This document shows positions 51,985-63,931 of a DNA stretch of 64,000 nt, one piece after another (position 1 is the first letter of the stretch; each line of letters opens with the position of its first letter). The stretch is from positions 1,562,501 through 1,626,500 of the forward strand of contig OY755197.1 in the NCBI GenBank assembly GCA_963576735.1, read 5' to 3'. The stretch comes from Bedellia somnulentella. Its lineage: Eukaryota; Arthropoda; Insecta; Lepidoptera; Bedelliidae. The translations under genes were made by a program, and so were the position numbers. The notes beneath the pieces are model-generated. The model saw only the letters and a list, made by a program, of their open reading frames with translations. It was not told where the DNA came from and ran no database searches.

Positions 51985-52067
51985 TAATAATAATCGGGAT
52001 TAACCAACGAACATTATTAAACCGTGACGTTTCGGCACACCTACTTGGTTAATCGCGATTATTATTA
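51985..52067. repeat. Inverted repeat, 23-bp arms
   Basis: AATAATCGGGATTAACCAA and TTGGTTAATCGCGATTATT with a 37-nt loop containing CGTGACGTTTCGGC; one mismatched position in the arms. Confidence 0.7.
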
Positions 52068-52522
52068 TTTATAATGTCTACAAACCGCGAGAGTTTAAAA
52101 AGTGTATTACTAGCATTAGTATTGGTAACTCGCAAAGGACACATATAATATAATTAAAAACACTCCTCAACGTAAAATAAATAAAGAGACTAAACTTAGA
52201 CACGAGTAATAAAAAAGAATAAATCAAAGTCTCTTACTTTCCGTAGTTTATGGGCTTCCTACAATATCGAATTATAATGATGTAGCTCGAGCGGTTAACA
52301 AAACATAAGTTTCTGACAAATGGCTCTTGTTAATCGCCTTTCCATTGAAAAAAATATATTTATTGATTTCTGTGAGCATTGTAGGCATTGAGCATCGAAT
52401 GTAGTTATTTTAAAAAAATCTTCGTTGCTCAAATTGTCAGAACATGCTTAAAATGGTGCGAATGATTAATACGGTTTGTTAACAGTGAGGAACTAAATCT
52501 TCAAGAAATAAAATCTGTGCTG

Positions 52523-52766
52523 GCTGTGTAGTGTCGACTTAGAATAGTACCCAATTTCTTCCCGTGGTTGATCAAGAGGCGACTAAGGGTATAGGGCTTT
52601 TTACGTGATTTCTGGGCGATGTGGTTGGGGACCCGTCGTCAAAAAATATTTATTACTATCTTTTCCCCACTCAACTTCCATTAGTGGCCGAGGCATTGCT
52701 CATTACGAAGCTCTGGCTACCCCGTTTAGGGATTTATTGCCGTGAGTATATGTATGTATGTATGTG
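52523..52766 (+). repeat. Family B repeat
   Basis: Full length, subtype of 27478, with small deletions (AGTACCCAATTTC). Confidence 0.78.
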
Positions 52767-52946
52767 AATAAAATGGTTGGTTATGTTAATGTGTGTTCTT
52801 GATTAGTATCAGGGCTTATCTCATTCCTCTTCAGTAGTGTCACCACACTTTAAATATCTTAAGATAAGATATCTCGTGATTTTGTAAGAAATTAAAATAT
52901 CTTCCTGAGGCCGAGGTTACATGGCATGAAGGAATTATCTTAAACT

Positions 52947-53228
52947 TAGGGCCTACACCAATATGTCTTTTCTAAAGACATTTGTGTGGTTACTTTATCA
53001 TAGGTGTAAATGGAGATGGAAAACATTGACTAACCCACAGGACTGAGTTGTACTTAGTCGTGTGACAGGTATTCGTACAAAACGGCGATAGGCCTGCTCC
53101 CTGTCACGTGAGTACACTGTCTAAGCAAAACGTGGGTATTCTGAACACCAGGTGACAATGTCACGCGATGTTTAGAAGTATAAACTCTGCCAGCCACTTC
53201 GGGGATATACCGCGTGAACGGTTGAGTT
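52947..53228 (+). repeat. Family A SINE, head missing
   Basis: GGGCCTACACCAATATGTCT to CTCTGCCAGCCACTTCGGGG, CGCGTGAACG. Confidence 0.75.
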
Positions 53229-53369
53229 AAGTTGAGAAATATTATACAGGACTAACTCTTTATCAGCTTTAACTCAGCACGATTATTTTCTTGGTATGTG
53301 CAAATAAACCTACTAAAAGCCTTTTCATAACATTTTCCATTAACACGTATCAAGTTCAAGGAATCGCAC

Positions 53370-53470
53370 AAGGTTAACGGCCTCGCATCGACCAATCACG
53401 TTGCGGTAAATGACGTCATACGTGGAATCCACCAATAGGGGACCTCGGCGTACTGTACTACATTTCAGAC
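53370..53470 (+). promoter_or_regulatory. Promoter-like CCAAT/CRE cluster
   Basis: CCAAT at about 53392 and 53431, and a perfect ATF/CREB site TGACGTCA at about 53412, in a CpG-bearing patch of about 100 bp surrounded by AT-rich repeats. No coding exon follows on either strand. Confidence 0.35.
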
Positions 53471-53526
53471 GAGTGTGTTGAGAATATTAGGTTTAGGTTG
53501 TATTTGGGTATTCGAGTTTGGAGGAA

Positions 53527-53700
53527 ACTTATACTCACGCTTTAGTTCCCATTGGGGTAGGCAGAGACTATCGATTGCCACTTTGTACGATCCTGGCAAA
53601 CCTTTCACATCCATTAATCTTTTCATACATGTTCTTTAATTCTTCAAACTTCGGACGCCTGCCTTTTTGAGCATCTCTATTTGGTACAAATTGGAGGATA
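53527..53700 (-). repeat. Family C fragment
   Basis: TACTCACGCTTTAGTTCCCA, TTGGGGTAGGCAGAGACTAT on plus. Confidence 0.7.
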
Positions 53701-53945
53701 TTGTACCATTTCTCTATATACTAGTGTAGCACCACAGTTTTGCACCGCTCTAGCGATACTTTTCAAATATCTAAATTTCTTCACTCACTGATAAACCCCT
53801 GTGAAATTTTACACTTACAGCTTACGGTTTACAGCACTAGGAATAAGTGACGGTTTTATTTTTATTGTGAAGAGTTTTCATGATCGGTTTATTTGGTTTA
53901 GTTCAATCTGAAGATTAACCCATTTAGTTTTTTTATTCTTTATTA

Positions 53946-54165
53946 TCTAAGCCGACCCTACACAGCAATTCTTCCGGTGGGTGTACGTAAGAGGCGACTT
54001 TCAAGGGATGTTTGGGCGATGCGGTTGGAGACTCATCACCAACAACCTTTATGTTACCATCTTTTCCCCACTTAACTTTCCAAAAGTGGCTAAGGAATTA
54101 GAAGTTGCTTAGCTCTGGCTATCCCTTCTAGGGATTTATAGTCGTGAGTTTATGTATGTATGTTA
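53946..54165 (+). repeat. Family B repeat with 5' inversion
   Basis: The first 23 bp (CTAAGCCGACCCTACACAGC) are inverted relative to the remainder (TTCTTCCGGTGGGTGTACG ... tail). Confidence 0.75.
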
Positions 54166-54424
54166 TTCTATAAAATCTTTTAAAGTGCCATTCTGAACCA
54201 ACACATTAGTGTAATCAAAGGACTTTCTGAGAGCGATCGTTTTATATTACTTATGTATTGGAACTAACGTCGTGAGCATGTATAGATTAACTGTGTGAGG
54301 GTTGGCTAAAAAGCACAGTAACCTTTTTTCTTCTATAGGTGTAGTAAAATGCTACTTAAGATTTTAACGATTTTTAGTGATTTTGGGGAATCGTGGCTGG
54401 AGACCAATCAGCATTCCCAAAATA

Positions 54425-54640
54425 CATACATACACTCACGCCATCATTTCGCATTGGGGAAGGTAGAGACTATTGATCGCCACTTTGTACGATACTGGCA
54501 TACCTCTCTAGCTTCGTTTACATCCATCAATATTTTCATACGTGCTCTTTTATTCTTCATACTGCCTTTTGGAGCACACTCTCCATTTGGTCCAAGTGTG
54601 TCATCCGTGGTCGTCCGCTACTCACATTTCCTTCCACACG
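54425..54640 (-). repeat. Family C fragment
   Basis: TACACTCACGCCATCATTTC to GTGGTCGTCCGCTACT. Confidence 0.7.
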
Positions 54641-54644
54641 ACAC

Positions 54645-54770
54645 TCCATCAACAATCTTTTATTTACTATCTTTTCCCCACTCCACTTCCAAAAGTAGCT
54701 GAAGAGTTTTCTGATTCTGAAGCTCTGGCTACCCTTTTTGAGGATTTGTGGCTGTGAGTATACGTATCTA
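54645..54770 (+). repeat. Family B repeat, 3' half
   Basis: 5'-truncated, abutting the C fragment; CTCTGGCTACCCTTTTTGAG tail. Confidence 0.7.
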
Positions 54771-54850
54771 TGTCTGTCAGTAAAAGTCTGAATGGCATGG
54801 TATGGTATGAACTTAAATGTTCAATAATTTATCCAGCACATTTACATATA

Positions 54851-55120
54851 CATACATACATATACTTACGGCTATATATCCCTTAACGGGGTAGCCAGAG
54901 CTTTGGAATTAGATATTCCTTAGTCAATTTTGTTGATTGGGGAAAAAATGGTAACAATATATTTTTATGGTGACGGGTCTCCAACCACATCGCCCAAAAA
55001 TCACTTAATAAGCCCCTATACCCTTAGTCGCCTCTTACGATCACCCACGGGTAGGAATGGGGTAGTGTTATTTTAAACCGACACTACACGGTTCTACCTA
55101 AGCCGACCCGACACGGCAAA
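54851..55120 (-). repeat. Family B repeat
   Basis: Full length, then a second short piece of the 5' end (CTAAGCCGACCCGACACGGC). Confidence 0.78.
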
Positions 55121-55465
55121 CACGGCATATTTACATTGAGTATTTATTTGTTTTAGTAGCGTAGTTGAAATCAGATTGAATCGTTTCTCTAATCGTTCGA
55201 TGCTTATCGATTTTATGGGAAAGTTGGCTCTACTCGAGACATTTTTATCGAACGAATCGGAACGTAAATGTATCGGTTATGCAAATCGGTTCTTTGTTAT
55301 TCGATGTTGATAATGTTATTTGAATTGCTGACGATGTAATTTCGTTTAGAGTTGCTAATACATTTATTTATTTATTCTGTTACTGTAGATAAGAAACGTA
55401 TTGGTTAGAATTAATCATTTGTTAAAAGAATATGCTTGTTTTGTTGGTATTTTTGTGTTTTCAAT

Positions 55466-55663
55466 GTCACTACCCCTTGCTACCAACGGGTGTCGTAAGA
55501 GGCGACTAAGGGCATAAGGGTTTTCAGAGTGGTTTTTCGGCGATGCTGTTGGAGACTCATCACCAACGATACTTTATTTATACCATCTTGTCCCGAGGTG
55601 TTCTAGCTCTGAATTTCTGGCTACCCCTTTTTGGGACTTATGGCCGTATGTATATGTATGTAT
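55466..55663 (+). repeat. Family B repeat, shortened
   Basis: AATGTCACTACCCCTTGCTA to CTACCCCTTTTTGGGACTTA; a middle segment is deleted. Confidence 0.7.
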
Positions 55664-55740
55664 GTGGGTTAGCAAGTGAACAATTGCCTAGAATTAATCT
55701 TTTTTTACCGCAGTAAACTTTTCGTTCGTATTATTAGAAG

Positions 55741-56048
55741 AACCATGATAGCTTAGTGGGTAGAACACCGCTTATCGTGCAGACGATGAAAGTTCAAATC
55801 CCGAATTGGGCCCACACCATTATTTTTCTTATAACACATCAGTAAGTAATTTATCATGGTGGTTAACGGTGGGGGAAAACCCACATGGTCCAGTTGTACT
55901 TAGTCATGTGACAGTGTATTCGTACAAGACGGCGTTAGGCCTGCCCCTTATCACGTGAGTAAATTGTCGAAACAAAACGTGGGTACTCTGTACAATAGCT
56001 GACATTCTCACGTGACGCTTAGAAGTGTTAGTACCTCTGCCAGCCCCT
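55741..56048 (+). repeat. Family A SINE, old
   Basis: ACCATGATAGCTTAGTGGGT, AGTTCAAATCCCGAATTGGG; CTCTGCCAGCCCC at the end, tail lost. Confidence 0.72.
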
Positions 56049-56049
56049 A

Positions 56050-57490
56050 TCATTTAATTCATTCAAAGAAATATAAAGACAGATGATACTAACTTCTAAT
56101 ACTACTTCTCATGCGCAGAAATGAAGAGAATTCTGAATCAGCATTTTGTTATGAGTTTTACCTCACAACACTGATTTTCAGTCAGTCCAACGTAAAGTGA
56201 CAAATTATATTTTTAAAACTTGTTCTATAAAAAGTACAGGTTAAAGTAAAGCACAGTTTACGCAAAGAATAACGACAATAGAATCACGAATCTGATACTA
56301 TGTATTCGTGAGTACACAAGTATTTTTTTCGAAAGGATTGATTGCTGCTGGTCCTATGGCCTGTGCGACTTCACCAACACATAATGTTGGGGCAGCTGAG
56401 GACCGCCCTGGCGGGGCAAAGGAGTGTACCTCAGCTAAATCTGATAGAGGGAGAGAGGAGCCCTAATAAGGTGACCAAGCGGGAGGCTTATGTCATACAG
56501 TGCGTACTCTCGCGTCCTTCGGGAGGCCTATGCCAATGGCACGGCAAGGGAGGTTCTAATTTGGGGTTCTTAGACCTCGCCAGCGAAGTCGGTGACAAGT
56601 ATACGTGTTTGCATGTTGTGTCTATTTATATAGGCTTATGATAATATTTCCTAAAATATTTGGTCTGCTATATTTAAACGGTAATATAAGGCTTCAATGG
56701 ACTCAGACACCGTCCTTGGCCTGTAATAGGATTAATATATGCTTCGGGTTAAACAAAAACGATGCCTTTCATCATATCATCTGACTAATGTTGAGCATTG
56801 GGTCATTTGATTTAGCAATACTTTAGAATAGAATAGAAAAAATATTATTTCACATCAAAAAATAAAAATACACAAGCACAAAGCCAATAACAAGAGTGCA
56901 ATTAGCGGTCTTATCACTAGAAGCGATCTCTTCCAGATAACCTTTGCATAGAAACATCAATAAATAACAGTAATGTGAGGTATATGGGCACTGGGTGAAA
57001 TTAATTTATAAAACAGAAGTCATTTCGAACCACGGAATGAAAAAGCGGAGTCTTTATAGTATCACTTTGTAGTCCGTCCGTTCGTCTGTCTGTAAATACC
57101 TTTTTCTCAGGAAAGTGTAAAGGTATTTTACTGAAATTTGTATCGAATTTCAGGTCTGGTCTCCCTTCAAACATCGATTCTGAGCCAACTCTTATTTAAA
57201 CTCGAAATTTGCGAAAGAATAAATACTAATATCGAGTACTTCGCATGTATTTAGAATCTTGGAATTTAGTACGAAGCAACGTATTATAACACAAACTGAG
57301 ATTTTTTTTAATAAAAATAGCTTATAATTTAAAAACTACTATCATTTTCCTTATGGACGCGTAGAAGTATTAAATTTAAATTCATATCAAAAGGTCTTTA
57401 ATACTATTTAGCTTTTAACTTTAACTTTGTATACCTTTGGTACGGCACCCGCAGGAAGATTTAAATTAGTGCTCTTTTAATACATTATAC
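56050..57490. other. Intergenic DNA with a GC-rich island
   Basis: 56340-56600 is GC-rich and contains a 99-codon plus-strand frame (TKREAYVIQCVLSRPSGGLC) without a family I know. 57035-57110 (GTCCGTCCGTTCGTCTGTC) resembles a generic insect repeat. Confidence 0.35.
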
Positions 57491-57494
57491 AATA

Positions 57495-57845
57495 CATACA
57501 TACATACAAATACTCACGCCTTTAGTTCCCATTAGGGTAGACAGAGTCTATCGATCGCCTCGTTTCCGGCTTCGTTTACATCCATCAATCTTTTCATACA
57601 TGCTCTTTTATTTGTGGGAACAGCAAAGATATACTGGCCAGTACACCCTGCTGTGTACCAACTTAGAATTTGTATTTATGTTTAGCTAGAGAAACATTTC
57701 GATACCGCGATGTACGATTTTTTATGACGCTGCTAGTATGCGAGTGAGTTCGCCGTCTAGCGGTCGCCACATATTCTTCATACTTCGGACACCTGCCTTT
57801 TTGAGCCTACTTGCTATTTGGTCCAAATGTGTCTGAGCGTTTTTC
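57495..57845 (-). repeat. Family C fragment interrupted by a MITE
   Basis: GCTCTTTTATT at 57602 and TATTCTTCATACTTCGGACA at 57772 rejoin to the family sequence. Confidence 0.8.
57613..57771 (+). mobile_element. MITE of TGTGG...CCACA family, 159 bp, TATT duplication
   Basis: TATT at 57609-57612 and 57772-57775. Starts TGTGGGAACAGCAAAGATAT, ends GCGGTCGCCACA. Confidence 0.85.
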
Positions 57846-57849
57846 AAAA

Positions 57850-59720
57850 AAAATGGCACCCCGAAAATGAGTTGTCCACCAACTTTGATAATTAATATCT
57901 CAGCAACCTTTTCACATTTCACTATTTAGATAAATATTTCTAAAAGAAAAAGCATTAATTATTATAATTAAATATAATACATTTCTAAAGATATATCTGT
58001 TATAATAAAATATTGGCAAAAATATATTAAAGGTACACGCAAATTTATATGTCCACCTAACATTCTGTCATGTTTACAGCGCATTAAAATGACCCAAAAA
58101 TAATTTTAAATATAATGTATGGTTTTCAGTCAAAACAAAACTGTTTCGTTTTTTATTTCTTAGTAAATATTATATGTGTTAATAGTTATTGAATTAATAA
58201 ACTGAGTTTAAAGTTTGTCCTTTAAAACTGGAATGGCGGAATTTCCGGCTAAGTAACGATCAAAATTGGCAATACAAATAAAAGGAAGACACGGGTAAAA
58301 AACTTCTATTGGTTATTGTTTTTTAGCTATGGTAACATTGATTCTATTTTGAATCGTCCCGCCATCTTGTTCCGACTTGTTTTGCCGCATTTCGTTACGT
58401 TGTTTGTTGGGGTGACATAGTGCCAAAAAATTGTTCCATTAAGAACGGCCCATTAATTGGTGAATAATGAATTTAGTATATACATACTTATCAGAAGTTG
58501 CAGTTTAGTTATCCCTGATTATTTTTTGTATAAGTAATTACGAATCTTTCGTTTTTTAATAGTCAAACAATAATTAGTAATAATTTGAGGTTAGGATTCG
58601 TAACATCCATTAAGGAACGTTACATATAGGCGGACCGTGGACGTTACTTAATGGAATCATAAGGACGTGTCTGCAAGGAGATATTTTTAACCAACTTAAA
58701 AAAAAAGGAGATTATCAATTCGACCTATATGTATGTAATATTGTCGGATTTGCACAATTTTTGGATATGTTAGTCATATTGGTAACAAATATAGTAAAAC
58801 TGATGTCTAATTAAATATTTAAATAAATTTATTACTGAAGCCATTTCGAGGTTAACATTTTAATAATTTATACATATACTTTTGAGTCTATTTTTATTTT
58901 AAATGTTATGTTTTATGTTGTATTATTTCTTGTTTCCGAATTTGTGGTTTTGTTTTACTGTATCATGGACACGTCATAATAAAATGTATGGAATTCGTGC
59001 ACTTTGAAAAAGGTGCTGACTGAAAATCAGCGTTACAAACCACACTTGTGAGATTTGTAACATATGCTGAGTCAGGACCTTTTCAGCGCTTAGCTTAACC
59101 AGTTTTTGTCTATTTTGTACTGTGTGTATCATAATTTTAAGTTACATATTGTAAGCTGAAAAATTGTAAGCATGTTGCTGAATAAACGCTTATCTATCTA
59201 TCTAATGACGGACTATGATTTTTGTTAATTATAACGTACATAGTACACGTAGCCTTATATATTCCTATTAGTAACATTGTGTTCCACCTAAGTAACTGTC
59301 CTATTAAAATGTGATTTAAAATTTAAGTTTTCTTTAAATTATATTAGTTTATAGTAGTTTAAGCGCTACATTATTGTTAAGATTATATAAACTTTACTTT
59401 GTTTTACCTCAAAATGTCGTTAACTTGACTATTAAACTTAGAATAAGATATTTTGTTATACTGTTACTGGCACAAAGTGACGTAACGGATGTTTAACTGA
59501 AAAATTCTCAGCAATGTTTGAGATATATTTTAAGATTTATACCAATTTAAAAACAAAGTTTGATTATTTTAATTAATAAATAAATAATTTTAAAAACAAA
59601 CAATGTATTGTTTGTATAAACCCCAAACCAAAAAGTTACTTAATGGAAATAATCAAAGACTACTTCTGAAAATAGATTAACTTTTTCGTTAAATTTTATA
59701 ATAAATGTATGTTTTATTTA
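57850..59720. other. AT-rich intergenic DNA
   Basis: No gene. 58690-58735 holds a single AACCAACTTAAAAAAAAGGA unit like those in the 29669 array. Confidence 0.4.
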
Positions 59721-59725
59721 TTAAA

Positions 59726-60538
59726 CTAGTGGATCGTCCCAGCTTCGCACGGGTAGCGTTGTTTTTTTAAATATCTGAGGTTTCTTTCTTCAGTCACTGC
59801 TCAAGCATTGTGAAATTCAGCGTAATGTTTTCAATTTATTAAATTTATAGCACTCCCTTAGAGTTGTTTGGTGATTTGAATGCGCTTTAATGAACGGTTC
59901 AGTATTTCCGTTTAATAGCAAATTTTGGAATAAAACGCCATGAAATATTTATAACAATCTAAAAAATAAATCATTACGTTATGTAGGATGCAACTACTGG
60001 CGCCATCTAGTATGTTATATGTAAATTAGTAAAGATTTAGTTTCGATCACGGGCGCGATGGCTTATTTTATGTATAATTTCGGTGTTTGTCTACCGATTT
60101 CTATGATTCTTTTTTTATTGAATAGGTAATAATGTTAACTTTTTTAAATTAGGGATGAATGAGAGGTTTACAAACGTAAGAGTAAACAAATATAATCAGG
60201 ATGTTTCGAACTGCTAAGCTATCAGGAATTACACGCGTTATTGTGAGTCAACCATAAAAGATAGACATATACAGTTGAGGTTTTTTTTTTAGATAATTTT
60301 ATGAAAAATATTTCCGTTACACATGATTTCTATGTAAGTTTAACCATTAAGGCTGCACACGCGACGGAAGCTTAAAAATGGAGTAACTTCTCCCGTTTTC
60401 CCAAAATTTCCCAAAATTCCCCTTTACTACTTTGCTGGAAAGTATACAAAAACCTGCCCAATAGTATGAAGAATAATTGTACCAAGTTTCGTTAAAATCC
60501 GTCGATTAGTTTTTGTTTCCATAAGGAACATACAAACC

Positions 60539-60580
<42 letters not shown>

Positions 60581-60699
60581 AATTTTACTGATTGCATTTT
60601 TGGCATTAGTATCGATCCCTAATCACCACCTGATAGTTATTTTGAAAATATATTTCATGTACAGAATTGACCTCTCTACAGATTTATTATAAGTATAGA
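59726..60699 (-). mobile_element. Non-autonomous Helitron, 974 bp
   Basis: Minus strand: 5' A|TCTATACTTATAATAAATC, 3' GCGAAGCTGGGACGATCCA then CTAG|T, with a CCCG...TGGG hairpin about 10 nt before CTAG. Contains a (CAGA)n run at about 60538-60578. No coding. Confidence 0.8.
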
Positions 60700-60759
60700 T
60701 TTAGATAATATATTTAATAATCTTCGAGTTTATCATCAATGTTGTGCAGATTTTGCATT

Positions 60760-61260
60760 TTATATTTTTTGCTTCCACTTAAGTAACGAGCCATTTTTTT
60801 TGAAAACTGCCCGTCTAACATTACCGTCCACATTAGCTCTATAGATCCCTTTTACCAATTTCCTATCATCCATCCTCTCTATGTGCCCAAACCATCTCAA
60901 CATTCCTTTTTTTATCTTTCTTACAATATCATCTTTCACACCACACTTTTCACGAAAAACACTATTTCTCACTCGATCACATAATCTTACATTAAAAAAA
61001 ATCTGAGGGACCTCATCTCTATTGCATTCACTCTGCTCTCATGTTTCTTCTGCCACACCCAACATTCGCTTCCATACATAAGCGTAGGAACAAGAACAGC
61101 ATCATGCACAGCCATTCGGGCCTTTTCGGACACCGATTGACTGGTCATTACGCTATTCATTGCTCCATTTACCGCATTACCCTTTTTCACTCTTCTTTCA
61201 ATGTCTTCATCACATCATCATTCGTCATCATTCAGCGCATATTAATACATTGTGTTTATA
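60760..61260 (-). pseudogene. Non-LTR retrotransposon ORF2, C-terminal part, frameshifted
   Basis: Two minus-strand frames. 60987-61190 carries VPTLMYGSECWVWQKKHESR and NAIEMRSLRF; 60760-60972 carries REKCGVKDDIVRKIKKGMLR and WFGHIERMDDRKLVKGIYRA. These are the post-palm and C-terminal motifs of arthropod endonuclease/reverse-transcriptase elements (LYGSE-W; MLRWFGH-ERM). A frame break lies near 60975. It ends in NVDGNVRR, the counterpart of GNVSRGRP in family C, so it may be a more distant or longer relative of C. Confidence 0.8.
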
Positions 61261-61353
61261 TTTAGTTAAACCTAAATTCATATCATAAACTTAGGTCTTT
61301 ACGACACGACACCCACTATTGAGTCAGTGTTTTTCTGAAACATTATTTAGTTT

Positions 61354-61601
61354 TGCTGTGTAGTGTCGGCTTAGAATAGCACTACCCTATTTCTTCCGGT
61401 GGGTGTACGTAAAAGGCGACTAACGGTTTTGGGCTTTTTGAGGGATTTTTGGGCGATGCGGTTGGAGACCCATCACCAACAACCTTTATTTCACCATCTT
61501 TTTCCCACACAACTTCCAAAAGTGGCTGAGGAATTTCTGATTGCTTAGCTCTGGCTACCCCTTCTAGGGATTTATAGCCGTGAGTATATGTATGTATGTA
61601 A
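61354..61601 (+). repeat. Family B repeat
   Basis: Full length. Confidence 0.8.
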
Positions 61602-62149
61602 TAAAATAAACCTGTGTTACAACAAACAACCGCTATTAAAAATAAATATTACAATACTCTTTTAATAGAATCTTAGTATTATCACTTACCTTATCTACAG
61701 GCATAGACGGACAAGCCCGGCACAGGTTCCAGAATGATCCGATCATCTGGTTTATTCCCTACAAGGGTAGACAGAGGGTAGGAATCACGCCGCGATTGGC
61801 TTCTCCGATGAGAGCATGTAGATGAGTGATCTAGAAACAATAGAAAAATCATATGTTTCAATTGATAGAGGTTCGCAGCTTAGTTTTGCATAAATAATGT
61901 TATTTTTCCAATATCAAAGGTTTCTTTGATCTATGTTCATACCTTATGAAATATAGCGTGATGATATAGCTTGTGTTTCAGGAGGCCTTGCAAGAGATTT
62001 ATTTTGGCCAATATGGACACTATGGAAGACATATTTCGATCAAAGAGAGCGTGTGCTTAAAAAAATATGCTCGATAGACGAAAAAAATGTGGCACACAGC
62101 GCCCCACGCTTTTTCATGATTTTAACCTTATATTAGGAATTATTTTTTA

Positions 62150-63114
62150 CTAGTGGATCGTCCCAGCTTCGCACGGGTAGCGTTGTTTTTTAAATATCTG
62201 AGGTTTCTTTCTTTAGTCACTGCTCAAGCATTGTGAAATTCAGCGCAATGTTTTCAATTTATTAAATTTATAGCACTCCCTAAACAGTGTAGTTTGGTGA
62301 TTTTTAATGCGCTTTAATGAACGGTTCAGTATTTCCGTTTAATAGCAAATTTTGGAATAAAACGCTATGAAGTATTTATAAAAATCTAAAAAATAAATCA
62401 TTATTTGTTGTAGGATGCAACTACTGGCGCCATCTAGTATGTTATATGTAAATAAGTAACGATTCGGTTTTGGTCACGGGCGCGATGGCTTATTTTATGT
62501 ATAATTTCGGTGTTTCTCTACCGATTTCTATGATTCTTTTTTTATTGAAGAGGTAATAATGTTACATTTTTTAAATTAGGGATGAGTGAGAGGTTTACAA
62601 ACGTAAGAGAAAACAAATATAATCAGAATGTTCCGAACTGCTAAGCTATCAGGAATTACACGTGCTATTGTGAGTCAACCGTAAAAGATAGACATAAACT
62701 GTTTTGGATTTTTTTTAGATAATTTTATGAAGAATATTTCCGTCATACATGATTTCTATGTAAGTTTAACCATTAAGGCAGCACACGCGACGGAAGCTTA
62801 AAAAATGTAGTAACTTCTCCCGTTTTCCCAAAATTTCCCAAAATTCCCCTTTACTACTCTGCTGGAAAGTATACAAAAACCTGCCCAGGAGTATGGAGAA
62901 TAATTGTACCAAGTTTCGTTAAAATCCGTCGAGTAGTTTTTGTTCCCATAAGGAACATACAAACCGACAGACAGACAGACAGACAGACAGACAAAAATTT
63001 TACTGATTGCATTTTTGGCATCAGTATCGATCCCTAATCACCACCTGATAGTTATTTTGAAAATATATTTCATGTACAGAATTGACCTCTCTACAGATTT
63101 ATTATAAGTATAGA
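62150..63114 (-). mobile_element. Non-autonomous Helitron, 965 bp
   Basis: Second copy of the 59726 element, same orientation. Different flanks beyond the A/T insertion bases show an independent insertion; the (CAGA)n run is shorter. Confidence 0.8.
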
Positions 63115-63230
63115 TTTGCTTTTTAATCTGCTGAGTGTTCTTTATTTTATAGAAACTATATTTTTATTCTAACTTTGGTTTTACTACTGAATCATTTGAA
63201 ATAATTTAATCCTAGCGCTGGCGCTGGAAG

Positions 63231-63471
63231 CTGTGTAGTGTCGGCATAGAATAGCACTACCCCATTTCTTCCGGTGGGTGTAAGTAAGAGGCGACTAACG
63301 GTATTGGGGCTTTTAAAGGATTTTTAGGCGATGCGGTTGGAGACCCATCACCAACAACCTTTATTTTACCATCTTTTCCCCACTCAGCTTTCCAAAATTG
63401 GTTGAGGAATTTCGAATTTCTTAGCTCTGGCTACCCCTTCTAGGGATTTATAGCCGTGAGTATATGTATAT
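63231..63471 (+). repeat. Family B repeat
   Basis: Full length, 117 bp beyond the Helitron. Confidence 0.8.
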
Positions 63472-63474
63472 GTT

Positions 63475-63930
63475 AATCCTGGCGACCCTAATCGGTATAA
63501 TGAGATGAATTTATGAAATTATCATATTGTCACTGATTCTCGATAAGGGTACAAATTTTGAGTTAAATCGGTCCGTTCAAAGTGGGTCAAAATCGAGTTG
63601 AAAGGAGTCGGTTACATACATACTTACATGCATACAGGTGAAGCTAATGTAAGCGTGTTAAAAACGGCGTCCGAAGTCTGAACAATAATATATTGCTGTA
63701 ATACTGTTACTTTTTAAATTATATGTATTAATATATTCCTAAGACGTATATGTGTATTTTATTTAGGTATTTGTGTTGCTTGTATACATAAAAGTATGTA
63801 GTTATGTATGTATATGTGTTCATATTCGTTAAATATGCATATTATTCTGTATAATTAATAGTTATGTTGTTATTTATTATTTCAATTAAGTAAGTTAGCT
63901 TTAAAGTAAGCTTGTTTTGTGCATACATAC
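63475..63930. other. AT-rich intergenic DNA
   Basis: ATAC/TATG microsatellites at 63613-63640 and 63780-63815; no gene. Confidence 0.4.
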
Positions 63931-63931
63931 A

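Noticed and set aside
54349..54702. 117-codon plus-strand ORF
   Set aside because: It runs antisense through a family C fragment and into a family B fragment.
59726..63114. One large segmental duplication covering both Helitrons
   Set aside because: Similarity stops exactly at the TC and CTAG ends; flanking sequences are unrelated.
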